From the NCBI RefSeq assembly GCF_001477495.1, contig NZ_LDTF01000025.1:1-53550 (forward strand): DNA of 53,550 nucleotides. Reading direction: 5' to 3'. The notes under the pieces are model-generated. The model saw only the letters and a program-made list of their open reading frames with translations, did not search any database and was not told the DNA's origin. Each line of letters begins with the position of its first letter. The stretch's first letter is position 1. A program made the translations under genes and the position numbers. This document shows, one piece after another, positions 27,322 to 35,180 of this stretch. The DNA comes from Sphingomonas yabuuchiae (GTDB lineage Bacteria; Pseudomonadota; Alphaproteobacteria; Sphingomonadales; Sphingomonadaceae).

Positions 27322-28167
27322 ATGCGGTTGAGGCTCGACGCGCGCGGACGTCGCTGGTTGCGACGCCTGCCGGTCGTGAATGTCTATTCGGTGGCCGAGC
27401 TGGCGCTGATGGCGGTCCTCGCCGTTCAGGGCGCACGGCTGCTATGGGTCATCGTCACCCCCGTCTCGCCGCTGGGCGAATGGCGGCCGCTGGCCCCCGC
27501 CATCGCGGGCTCTCCCGCCGCGATCCTCGAAGGCTTCGACCCGTTCTTCCGCCTGCAGGGGCAGCAGGCCGCGCCCGCCGCCGTCACCACGCTGCAACTG
27601 ACGCTGTTCGGCACCCGGCTGGACGAGGCTTCGGGGCGCGGCTCGGCGATCCTGGCCGGGCCGGACGGGGTGCAACGCTCGGTGTCGGTCGGGGAGGAGA
27701 TCCAGCCCGGCGTCACGCTGAAGGCGGTGGCCTTCGATCATATCACCATCGACCGCGGCGGTGCGACCGAGGACCTGTATCTCGACCAGTCCGATGCGCC
27801 GCCAGCCGCCGCCGCCGGCGTACCTGCTTCCGGCGCGCCGCCCGTGCAAGCGCCCGGATCGGTGCCTCCGGCCGGCGGCGTGGCGATCGGCCAGTTGCGC
27901 AGCGACATCGGCTTCATTCCCCGGCTCGACGGCGGGCGCGTCTCGGGGCTGGTCGTCCGGCCGATGGGCTCGGGCGCGGCGTTCCGTGCGGCAGGCCTGC
28001 GCGAGGGCGATATCGTCACCGCGCTCGGCGGGCGTCCGGTGACGGGGCCGGGCGATCTTGACCGTCTTGCGGCGGATTTCGCACAGGGCGGTTCTCTTTC
28101 CATCACGGTCGAGCGGGGCGATCAGACGCTGCCGCTCTCCCTTCAGATTGCGGCACCACGGCCATGA
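27322..28167 (+). CDS. gspC: Type II secretion protein GspC
   Basis: 281 residues from ATG 27322. A short cytoplasmic basic N-terminus and one membrane helix (about residues 22-44) lead to the periplasmic HR domain (LTLFGTRLDEASGRGSAILAG read in part, VSVGEEIQPGVTLKAV). A Pro/Ala linker and a C-terminal PDZ domain (LVVRPMGSGAAFRAAGLREG) complete it. GspC joins the inner-membrane platform to the secretin. First gene of the operon; the stop overlaps gspD by 4 nt. Confidence 0.92.
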   Translation: MRLRLDARGRRWLRRLPVVNVYSVAELALMAVLAVQGARLLWVIVTPVSPLGEWRPLAPAIAGSPAAILEGFDPFFRLQGQQAAPAAVTTLQLTLFGTRLDEASGRGSAILAGPDGVQRSVSVGEEIQPGVTLKAVAFDHITIDRGGATEDLYLDQSDAPPAAAAGVPASGAPPVQAPGSVPPAGGVAIGQLRSDIGFIPRLDGGRVSGLVVRPMGSGAAFRAAGLREGDIVTALGGRPVTGPGDLDRLAADFAQGGSLSITVERGDQTLPLSLQIAAPRP

Positions 28168-30389
28168 AGAAGCTCGTCCTCGGTTCGGTTCTGGCGCTGG
28201 CATTGGCGGCGGGCGCACATGCCCAGACCACGCTCAACGTTCGTGATGCCGATATCCGCGCCTTCATCGCCGATGCCGCCAAGGTGACGGGGCGCACCTT
28301 CATCATCGACAGCCGGGTCAACGGCAAGGTGACGGTCGTGACCGACCGGCCGCTGTCCAGATCCGAATATTTCGAGATTTTCCTGTCGACGCTCCGCTCC
28401 AACGGGCTGGTCGCGGTGCCGACCTCGGGCGGGGCGTTCCGGGTGCAGCCGGTGGACAATGCCGCGTCGCAGCCGAGCCGGATCGGATCGGCGGGCGCGA
28501 ACCGCAACGCCTATGTCACCGAGATCATCCGCCTCCGCGCGATCGACGCGAACAGCGCACTGGAAACGGTGCGTCCGCTGGTCAGCGCGCAAGGGTCGGT
28601 GACGGCCAACCGGGCGGGCAACAGCCTGGTCGTGGTCGACTTCGCCGACAATATCCGCCGCATCCGCGAGGTCGTCCGCCGGATCGACGCCGACAATGCC
28701 TCGACCCGCGTCATCGCGCTGCGCAATGCGGGTGCGCGCGAGATCGCGACCGCGCTGCAGACGCTGGCGGGCGGCGGAGGCGGCGCGGGGCAGGGCGGTG
28801 CCCCCGCGCAAGGATCGACCGGCGTATCGGTCGTCGCCATCGACAGCTCCAATTCGATCGCACTGCGCGGCGATCCGTCGAGCGTGGCGCGCTTTGCCCA
28901 GATCGCGATCGATCTGGACAACAAGGCGAAGAGCGGCACCGAAATCCGCGTCGTTTTCCTCGAAAACGCCGATGCCGAGCAGCTTCTGCCCGTGCTTCAG
29001 CAGCTGGTCGGGCAGACGCCCGATCCGGTGCAGGAAACCACCCTGTCGCGCGGCAGCTTCACCCAGACCAATGCGCAGGCAGGCTCAGCTGCGGGCACGT
29101 CCATCGCCCAGCGTATCCAGCCGGTCGCCCAGCCCCAGGCTGCGAGTGCACCCGGTGCGGGCGGCCAGAACGGCCAGCAACCCGCGATCAGCACGCAAGG
29201 CGGCCGGACCGCGGCGGTCGTCACCCGCTTCACCGGTGCGAATGCGATCGTCATCGCCGGGCCTGCGGATATCCAGCGCCAGATCGGCGAGGTCATCCGC
29301 CAGCTCGACGTGCGCCGTGAGCAGGTGCTGATCGAGGCGATCGTCGCCGAAGTCTCCGACCAGACCGCTCGGCGGCTGGGTGCGCAGTTCCTGATCGGCA
29401 GCCTGTCGGGGGGCGCGTTCGCCGCCTCGACCTATGGGAATACCGCGCCCAACATCCTGCAGATCGCGGGCGCGGTGGGCGCGAACACGATCGGCGGCAC
29501 GACGACGACCGTCGTCGCCCCCGACGGCACCCGCACCACGACCAATGTCCCCAACCAGGCCTATAGCCAGCTCACCCAGTCGGCGGTGCAGTCGATCCTG
29601 GGCACGACGGGCGGCTTTGCGGGCTGGGGTGGCAAGATCGGCGACACGGTGTTCGGCGCGATCATCAACGCGGTGAAGAGCGACACCACCTCCAACCTGC
29701 TCCAGGTGCCGCACATCATCACGCTGGACAACCAGCAGGCGCACAGCCTGGTGGGCCAGGAAATCCCGATCACGACCGGCCAGGCACTGTCGCCCAATTT
29801 CGACAATGCCTTCCGCACCGTGCAGCGCCAGAATGTCGGCATCCAGCTGGACGTGAAGCCGCAGGTCAATGCGGGCGGCTCGCTGAAACTCTATGTCCGC
29901 CTCGAGGTCAGCTCGATCGCCGGGCCGGTGTCGAGCAACAACAGCGAGTTGATCCTCAACAAGCGCGCGTTCGAGAATGTCTTCACCCCCGATGACGGCC
30001 AGATCACCGTCATCGGCGGTCTGCTCGACGATAACGAGCGCCGCACGATCGAGAAGATTCCGCTGCTCGGCGACATTCCGGGTCTGGGCGCGCTGTTCCG
30101 CTCCAAGGCGCGCAGCCGGTCGAAGACGAACCTGATGGTCTTCATCCGCCCGACGATCCTGCGCACGCCCGAGGACAGCCGCCGCGTCACCGAACAGCGT
30201 TATGGCTATCTCCGTCAGCTTCAGGGCTATGCCCAGCCCGGCGTCGAGCCGTCGATCGACGAGCTGGTCCGCGATTACATGAACGCGGCGCCGCCGATCC
30301 CGCACGCACCGATGCCCGGCAATATCGAGGACCCGCGCATCGCCGTCCCCGTCGCCAAGTCGGTCGAACCGATCAAGCGCCGTGACTGA
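28164..30389 (+). CDS. gspD: Type II secretion secretin GspD
   Basis: 741 residues with signal peptide MKKLVLGSVLALALAAGAHA. N0-N3 domains follow (DADIRAFIADAAKVTGR, VVDFADNIRRIREVVRRID, EIRVVFLENADAEQLLPVL). The secretin barrel includes VPHIITLDNQQAHSLVGQE, IGGLLDDNERRTIEKIPLLG and DIPGLGALFRS. It forms the outer-membrane channel. The C-terminal S domain is short and no gspS pilotin is seen. The stop overlaps the gspE start by 8 nt. Confidence 0.97.
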   Translation: MKKLVLGSVLALALAAGAHAQTTLNVRDADIRAFIADAAKVTGRTFIIDSRVNGKVTVVTDRPLSRSEYFEIFLSTLRSNGLVAVPTSGGAFRVQPVDNAASQPSRIGSAGANRNAYVTEIIRLRAIDANSALETVRPLVSAQGSVTANRAGNSLVVVDFADNIRRIREVVRRIDADNASTRVIALRNAGAREIATALQTLAGGGGGAGQGGAPAQGSTGVSVVAIDSSNSIALRGDPSSVARFAQIAIDLDNKAKSGTEIRVVFLENADAEQLLPVLQQLVGQTPDPVQETTLSRGSFTQTNAQAGSAAGTSIAQRIQPVAQPQAASAPGAGGQNGQQPAISTQGGRTAAVVTRFTGANAIVIAGPADIQRQIGEVIRQLDVRREQVLIEAIVAEVSDQTARRLGAQFLIGSLSGGAFAASTYGNTAPNILQIAGAVGANTIGGTTTTVVAPDGTRTTTNVPNQAYSQLTQSAVQSILGTTGGFAGWGGKIGDTVFGAIINAVKSDTTSNLLQVPHIITLDNQQAHSLVGQEIPITTGQALSPNFDNAFRTVQRQNVGIQLDVKPQVNAGGSLKLYVRLEVSSIAGPVSSNNSELILNKRAFENVFTPDDGQITVIGGLLDDNERRTIEKIPLLGDIPGLGALFRSKARSRSKTNLMVFIRPTILRTPEDSRRVTEQRYGYLRQLQGYAQPGVEPSIDELVRDYMNAAPPIPHAPMPGNIEDPRIAVPVAKSVEPIKRRD

Positions 30390-31986
30390 CGACGCGCAGC
30401 CCCTCCCCACGGGCGACACCGTCCCCCTGCCGCTGGGCACGCCCCTCCCGCAGGCGGAAGGGGATGGGGGAGGGCCGCACGCTCTCCCGCTCCCCACGCC
30501 CGACGAAGCGCTGGAACTGGTCGCTCCGCTGACCATCCCCTACGCCTTCGCCCGCAAGTTCGGCACGGTCGTCCACACCGCAGACCCGCTGACCATCGCG
30601 CTTCGCGAAGGTGCGGACCCGCGCGCGCTGATCGAGCTGCGCCGCCATATCGGCCGCCCCTTCGCCATCGCGCGCGTGGAAGGCCCCGCCTTCGACCGTC
30701 TGCTGTCCGACGCCTATGCGATGGACGGACAGGCGACCGCGATCGCGGCGGTCGGCATGGGCGACGAGCTGGACATGCTGGCCGACGGCATCCCGACCGC
30801 TGAGGATCTGCTCGACACCGCCGATGATGCGCCCGCCATCCGGCTCATCAACGGCATCATCGCCGACGCCGCGCGCAACGGCGTGTCGGACATTCACATC
30901 GAGCCCTATGAAACGGGCCTCGTCGTTCGGATGCGCATCGACGGTGTCCTGCGCGAGACGCTGCGCATGCCGCCGCATGTCGCGCCGGTGGTGGTCAGCC
31001 GTATCAAGGTCATGGCCCGGCTCGACATCGCCGAGCGGCGCGTGCCGCAGGACGGGCGCATGGCGCTGACCCTGGGCGGCAAGCTGCTCGACGTCCGCGT
31101 GTCGACGCTGCCCAGCCGGGCGGGGGAGCGCGTGGTGCTGCGTATTCTCGACAAGGAGAATGCGGGCATCGACCTCGACGCGCTGGGAATGAACCCGGCG
31201 ATGTATGCGCTGCTGCGCGAGGCGCTGAGCGAACCCAACGGCATCATCCTGGTCACCGGGCCGACCGGTTCGGGCAAGACGACCAGTCTGTACGCGGCGC
31301 TGCGCCTGCTGAACGATGGCAGCCGCAACATCCTGACCGTCGAGGACCCGGTCGAATATGCGGTCGAGGGGGTGGGACAGACCCAGGTCAACGCCAAGGT
31401 CGGCCTGACCTTCGCGGCGGGCTTGCGCGCGATCCTGCGCCAGGACCCGGACGTGGTGATGGTCGGCGAAATCCGCGACCGCGAAACGGCCGAGATCGCG
31501 GTGCAGGCCTCGCTGACCGGGCACCTCGTGCTGTCGACCGTCCACACCAACGACGCGGTGGGTGCGATCACCCGGATGCGCGACATGAAGGTCGAGCCGT
31601 TCCTGCTCGCCTCGACCTTGCGCGCCGTGATCGCGCAGCGGCTGGTGCGGCGACTGTGCCCGGCGTGCCGGCGCCCGGTCGAGGCAAAGGAAACCGTCGC
31701 GCCGCTGCTCGGCATCGATGTCCATGCCACCGTGTACGAGGCGGTCGGCTGTCCGCAATGCAACGGCAGCGGCTATAAGGGGCGGACCGGCGTCTATGAA
31801 GCGGTGCGCGTCGACGACACCATCCGGCGGCTGATCAACGAAGGCGGCGACGAACAGGCGATCGCCGCGCACGCCTTTGCCAAGCAACAGCCGCTGGCGG
31901 CGGTGGCGCGGACGCTGGTGCTGGACGGCGTGACCACGGCGGAGGAAGCCATCCGCGTGTCCCGCCGCGACTCCGACGCGGGGTGA
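30382..31986 (+). CDS. gspE: Type II secretion ATPase GspE with repeat-derived N-terminus
   Basis: 534 residues from GTG 30382. Walker A is GPTGSGKTTSLYAAL (near residue 293), Walker B DVVMVGEIRD, the His box HLVLSTVHTND, and a four-Cys zinc motif is CPAC...CPQC near residues 425-465. Cytoplasmic motor of pseudopilus assembly. The N-terminal 45 or so residues before APLTIPYAFARKFG are Pro/Gly-rich. Residues about 20-32 (TPLPQAEGDGGGP) are encoded by a REP-like repeat at 30440-30476, matching the copy at 40517-40553. No ATG, GTG or TTG lies in frame between GTG 30382 and the conserved core. Confidence 0.95.
   Translation: MTDDAQPLPTGDTVPLPLGTPLPQAEGDGGGPHALPLPTPDEALELVAPLTIPYAFARKFGTVVHTADPLTIALREGADPRALIELRRHIGRPFAIARVEGPAFDRLLSDAYAMDGQATAIAAVGMGDELDMLADGIPTAEDLLDTADDAPAIRLINGIIADAARNGVSDIHIEPYETGLVVRMRIDGVLRETLRMPPHVAPVVVSRIKVMARLDIAERRVPQDGRMALTLGGKLLDVRVSTLPSRAGERVVLRILDKENAGIDLDALGMNPAMYALLREALSEPNGIILVTGPTGSGKTTSLYAALRLLNDGSRNILTVEDPVEYAVEGVGQTQVNAKVGLTFAAGLRAILRQDPDVVMVGEIRDRETAEIAVQASLTGHLVLSTVHTNDAVGAITRMRDMKVEPFLLASTLRAVIAQRLVRRLCPACRRPVEAKETVAPLLGIDVHATVYEAVGCPQCNGSGYKGRTGVYEAVRVDDTIRRLINEGGDEQAIAAHAFAKQQPLAAVARTLVLDGVTTAEEAIRVSRRDSDAG
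30440..30476 (+). repeat. REP-like repeat (family B) inside gspE
   Basis: CGCCCCTCCCGCA, a hairpin centre, and GGGGATGGGGGAGGG match the unit at 40517-40553 with only about two differences. It is a single copy, translated in frame. Confidence 0.8.
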
Positions 31987-32397
31987 GGGTGGTGCGTTCC
32001 CGCTCCACATACCGCACCACCCCGGCGAAGGACAGGGGCCAGTTGCCATGCCGTTTGTGGTTGGGAATGGACGGCCGTCCGAAGGTCATGAGTTCACGCG
32101 GAGACGCGGAGACGCGGAGAGAAAATGAGTTCGCGCAGAGGCGCAGAGGACGCAGAGGGGGCGTACCCGCCGCGCCAGCGGCCCTCTTGCCTTGGCCCGT
32201 TACAGATGCAGTGCGCTGCCGCGCACAAGTCATCTCTGCGCCCTCCGCGCCTCTGCGCGAACACTCCCTTCTTCTCTGCGTCTCCGCGTCTCCGCGTGAG
32301 AAAAACTTTCCCTCCGATACCCCGCTTATGAATCGGCATCGCGACTGGACCCCGGCCTTCGCCGGGGTGGTGCCCGTTGATGGGGCAAGGCGCTGAC
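31987..32397. repeat. gspE-gspF gap: nested inverted repeats (families C and D)
   Basis: The only gap of size in the operon (411 nt), and almost all of it is repeats. Outer arms at 32015-32047 and 32341-32372 belong to family C (CACCACCCCGGCGAAGG facing CCTTCGCCGGGGTGGTG). Inner arms of about 65 nt at 32093-32157 and 32235-32300 belong to family D (tandem CGCGGAGACGCGGAGA units facing their complement). The structure could fold into one long hairpin in the mRNA. No gene is supported inside. Confidence 0.85.
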
Positions 32398-33621
32398 ATG
32401 GCCGGGTTCGACTATGTCGCCATCGATACCAAGGGTGTGGAGAAGCGCGGCTTCATCCCGGCTGAGACCGGCGAGGCCGCCCGTGCCGCGCTGGAGAAGC
32501 AGCGGCTTTATGTCGTCTCGGTCAAGCCGGGCAGCGGCGACACGGCCGAGCGGCGGCCGCTCTTCGGGCTGAAGCTGGGCCGCGCGCGCATGTCGGTCAA
32601 GCAGCTGACGCTGTTCACCCGCCAGCTCGCTACGCTCAACCGCGTCTCGCCGCTGGAGGAGTCCCTGCGCACCATCACCCGCCAGACCGAGCAAGAGCGG
32701 GTGCGCGCGATCGTCGCGACGGTGCATCAGGGTGTCACCGAAGGCCGTCGCCTGGCCGATGCGATGGCGCGCGAGCCGAAGAGCTTCCCGCCGCTCTACC
32801 GCGCGATGGTCGCGGCGGGCGAGAGTTCGGGCACGCTGCCGACCATCCTCGAACGGCTGGCGGCCTTGCTCGAACGACAGGCGGAGATTCGCGGCAAGCT
32901 GATCACTGCACTCGCCTATCCGACGATCCTCGCGGTCGTCGCGCTGGGCGTCGTCACCGCGCTGATGATGTTCGTCGTGCCGCAGGTGGTCGAGCAGTTC
33001 GATACGGTCGGGCAGGAGCTGCCCTTCCTGACGCGCATGGTCATCGCCGTGTCGGACCTGCTGGTCGGCTGGTGGTGGCTGATGGCGGGGATCGTCGTTA
33101 TCGCGGGGGTCGGTTTCTGGCGTGCGCTGAAGGTGCCGTCGATCCGGCTGTCCTTCGACACCTGGCTGCTCAAGCTGCCGCTGCTGGGCCGGTTGCTGCG
33201 CGATCTGCACGCGGCGCGGATGGCGCGGACGCTGGGGACGATGGTGGCGAGCCGGTTGCCGTTGCTGGAGGGGCTGACGCTCACGGCGGGGACGATCCAC
33301 AACCGCCGCCTGCGCGTGGCGTCCGACGCCATCGTCGATTCGATCCGGGGCGGCGGCAGCCTGTCGGCCGCCATGCGGCGGGCCGGGGTGTTTCCGCCCC
33401 TGCTCACCTATCTGGCCGCCAGCGGCGAGGCGGCGGGGCGGCTGGACGAGATGCTGGAGCGCGCCGCCGATTATCTGGAGCGAGAGTTCGACCGCTTCAC
33501 CGCCACCGCCCTGTCGCTGCTGGAGCCCGCGATCATCGTCGTGATGGGCGGCGTGGTCGCGACGATCGTGCTATCCATCCTGCTGCCCATCCTCCAGTTG
33601 AATACGCTGGCGGGTCAATGA
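32398..33621 (+). CDS. gspF: Type II secretion inner-membrane protein GspF
   Basis: 407 residues from ATG 32398, giving the family start MAGFDYVAIDTKG; an ATG seven codons upstream is less likely. Two GspF domains (QLTLFTRQLATLNRVSPLEE and the second around ARTLGTMVASRLPLLEGL) and three membrane helices (about residues 170-192, 216-240, 374-398) are visible. Polytopic platform protein contacting GspE and GspL. The stop overlaps gspG (ATGA). Confidence 0.96.
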   Translation: MAGFDYVAIDTKGVEKRGFIPAETGEAARAALEKQRLYVVSVKPGSGDTAERRPLFGLKLGRARMSVKQLTLFTRQLATLNRVSPLEESLRTITRQTEQERVRAIVATVHQGVTEGRRLADAMAREPKSFPPLYRAMVAAGESSGTLPTILERLAALLERQAEIRGKLITALAYPTILAVVALGVVTALMMFVVPQVVEQFDTVGQELPFLTRMVIAVSDLLVGWWWLMAGIVVIAGVGFWRALKVPSIRLSFDTWLLKLPLLGRLLRDLHAARMARTLGTMVASRLPLLEGLTLTAGTIHNRRLRVASDAIVDSIRGGGSLSAAMRRAGVFPPLLTYLAASGEAAGRLDEMLERAADYLEREFDRFTATALSLLEPAIIVVMGGVVATIVLSILLPILQLNTLAGQ

Positions 33622-34094
33622 GACGAGAGGACATGTTGATGCGTACCCCCACCCCACGGCGGATTCGCCGCAAACGCCCGGCGAACGGTTTCACGCTCGT
33701 GGAACTCATGGTCGTCATCGTCATCATCGGCCTGCTGGCGACGATCGTGGCGCTGAACGTGCTCCCCTCGGGCGACACGGCCAAGATTCAGAAGGCCAAG
33801 GCGGATATCGCGAACATCGAGACGGGGCTGGAGATGTACAAGCTCCAGAACCTGACTTTCCCGACCACGGCGCAGGGGTTGCCCGCGCTGGTGTCGATGC
33901 CCGCCGGGCTTGCCGATCCGTCGCGCTATCAAAAGGGTGGCTATCTGAAGAAGCTGCCCGACGATCCCTGGGGTCGCCCGTATCTCTATGCCTCTCCCGG
34001 CCAGCATGGCGAGGCGGATATCTGGACGTACGGCGCCGACGGCAAGGAAGGCGGCGAAGGCGTCAACGCGGATATCGGCAACTGGGATAAGTGA
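33618..34094 (+). CDS. gspG: Major pseudopilin GspG
   Basis: 158 residues from ATG 33618; ATG 33639 with GAGAGG upstream is an alternative. Prepilin cleavage at RPANG/FTLVELMVV, with Glu at +5, then a hydrophobic helix and the GspG globular domain (TTAQGLPALV, GGYLKKLPDDPWGRPYLY, DIWTYGADGKEGGEG). The leader is 24 residues or fewer and shows no repeat, unlike the next three genes. Its stop overlaps the gspH GTG. Confidence 0.97.
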   Translation: MRREDMLMRTPTPRRIRRKRPANGFTLVELMVVIVIIGLLATIVALNVLPSGDTAKIQKAKADIANIETGLEMYKLQNLTFPTTAQGLPALVSMPAGLADPSRYQKGGYLKKLPDDPWGRPYLYASPGQHGEADIWTYGADGKEGGEGVNADIGNWDK

Positions 34095-34666
34095 GGTTTC
34101 GGGCGCGCCTGGATGCCGGGGACGGCGGCGGGCGGGGCCTGCCTGAGGGACTCTCTCCAACCTCCGTTCAGGCTGAGCGAAGGCGAAGCCCATGCACTTC
34201 GACTTCGCTCGGTGCGAACGGAGCGGGGGAGCGGGGCTTCACCCTGGTCGAACTGATGATCGTCATCACCGTGATCGGCCTGGCCTCGGCGGTGGCGGCG
34301 TTGTCGCTGCCCGACCGGCGTGGCCGCGTGACCGACGAGGCGCTGAAATTCGCCGCCCGCGTCCGCGCCGCGCATGACGTGGCGGTGGTCGAGGCGTCGC
34401 CGATCAGCATCTGGGTCACGCGCGGCGGCTATGGCTTCGATCGGCGGGCGGACGGTGCCTGGACCCCGATGACCGCCAAGCCCCTGCGCGTCGCCCAGTG
34501 GGAGGACGGCACCCAGGCGATGATCCCCGATGCGAGCGGCCGGGTGCGGATCACCTTCGACGTGACGGGGCTCGCCGACCGCCCGGTCGAACTGCGCCTG
34601 ACCCGCGAGCGCGCGAGCAGCATCGTGCGGATCGGTGCGGACGGCACGGTGCGTGTCGATGGGTGA
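34091..34666 (+). CDS. gspH: Minor pseudopilin GspH with repeat-derived 49-residue leader
   Basis: 191 residues from GTG 34091, which overlaps the gspG stop (GTGA). Prepilin peptidase should cut GERG/FTLVELMIV after residue 49; usual leaders are about 6-15 residues. I read every codon from 34091 to the cleavage site and found no other ATG, GTG or TTG, so the inverted repeat at 34163-34224 must be translated (residues about 25-45, including PTSVQAERRR). The mature protein is a normal GspH (ALSLPDRRGRVTDEALKFAA, SPISIWVTRGGYGF). Confidence 0.92.
   Translation: MRFRARLDAGDGGGRGLPEGLSPTSVQAERRRSPCTSTSLGANGAGERGFTLVELMIVITVIGLASAVAALSLPDRRGRVTDEALKFAARVRAAHDVAVVEASPISIWVTRGGYGFDRRADGAWTPMTAKPLRVAQWEDGTQAMIPDASGRVRITFDVTGLADRPVELRLTRERASSIVRIGADGTVRVDG
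34163..34224. repeat. REP-like inverted repeat (family A) inside gspH leader
   Basis: Two 27-nt arms (34163-34189 and 34198-34224) starting CTCCGTTC and ending GAACGGAG face each other around an 8-nt loop. Arm and flank match the cluster at 26365-26502. Confidence 0.85.
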
Positions 34667-35180
34667 GGGCACCCCCCTTCCTCCCCTGCAAGGGGAGGGG
34701 GACCATGCGCAGCATGGTGGAGGGGGCGTGCCGCAAGGGGCCGCCTGTCGGAAGCCCCCCCTCCGTCAGCGCTGCGCGCTGCCACCTCCCCGTGCCGGGG
34801 AGGACGGCTTCACCCTTATCGAGATCATGGTCGCGCTGGCGGTGTTCAGTCTCGCCGCGATGGCACTGGTCCGGCTGGAGAGCGCGACGATCCGGGGCGC
34901 GGCGATCCTCGACGAAACCGTCGTGGCGCAGATGGTGGCGCGCAATGTCGCGATCGCGACGGTCACCGATCCGCAGGCGCCTGCGCTCGGCCGGACGACA
35001 GGCGCGGAGGTCAATGGCGGGCGCCGCTGGAAATGGACCCGGATCGTCAGCGGCACGGGCGACGCGCGGGTGGTGCGGATCGATGTGGTGGTGGCGAATG
35101 CGGGGGGCCGGATCACCGGGCGGATGACGATGGTCCGCCCGCCGATGGCCGCGCCGCCGGTTGGGGTGTCGGCGTCGTGA
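34659..35180 (+). CDS. gspI: Minor pseudopilin GspI with repeat-derived leader
   Basis: 173 residues from ATG 34659, overlapping the gspH stop by 8 nt. Cleavage at AGEDG/FTLIEIMVAL gives a leader of 50 residues (27 if an internal GTG at 34728 is used). Both versions include translated repeat sequence (PLPPLQGEGDHAQHGGGG and LRQRCALPPPRAGEDG). The mature part is a normal GspI: hydrophobic helix, then LESATIRGAAILDETVVAQM and a short beta domain. Its stop overlaps the gspJ GTG. Confidence 0.92.
   Translation: MGEGTPLPPLQGEGDHAQHGGGGVPQGAACRKPPLRQRCALPPPRAGEDGFTLIEIMVALAVFSLAAMALVRLESATIRGAAILDETVVAQMVARNVAIATVTDPQAPALGRTTGAEVNGGRRWKWTRIVSGTGDARVVRIDVVVANAGGRITGRMTMVRPPMAAPPVGVSAS
34679..34803. 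repeat. Inverted pair of REP-like units (family B) inside gspI leader
   Basis: Two units of about 49 nt (34679-34727 and 34755-34803) face each other. Each has its own 8-bp hairpin (CCTCCCCT/AGGGGAGG; CCTCCCCG/CGGGGAGG) and a second stem around GCGCAGC. This is a classic paired REP layout. Confidence 0.88.
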
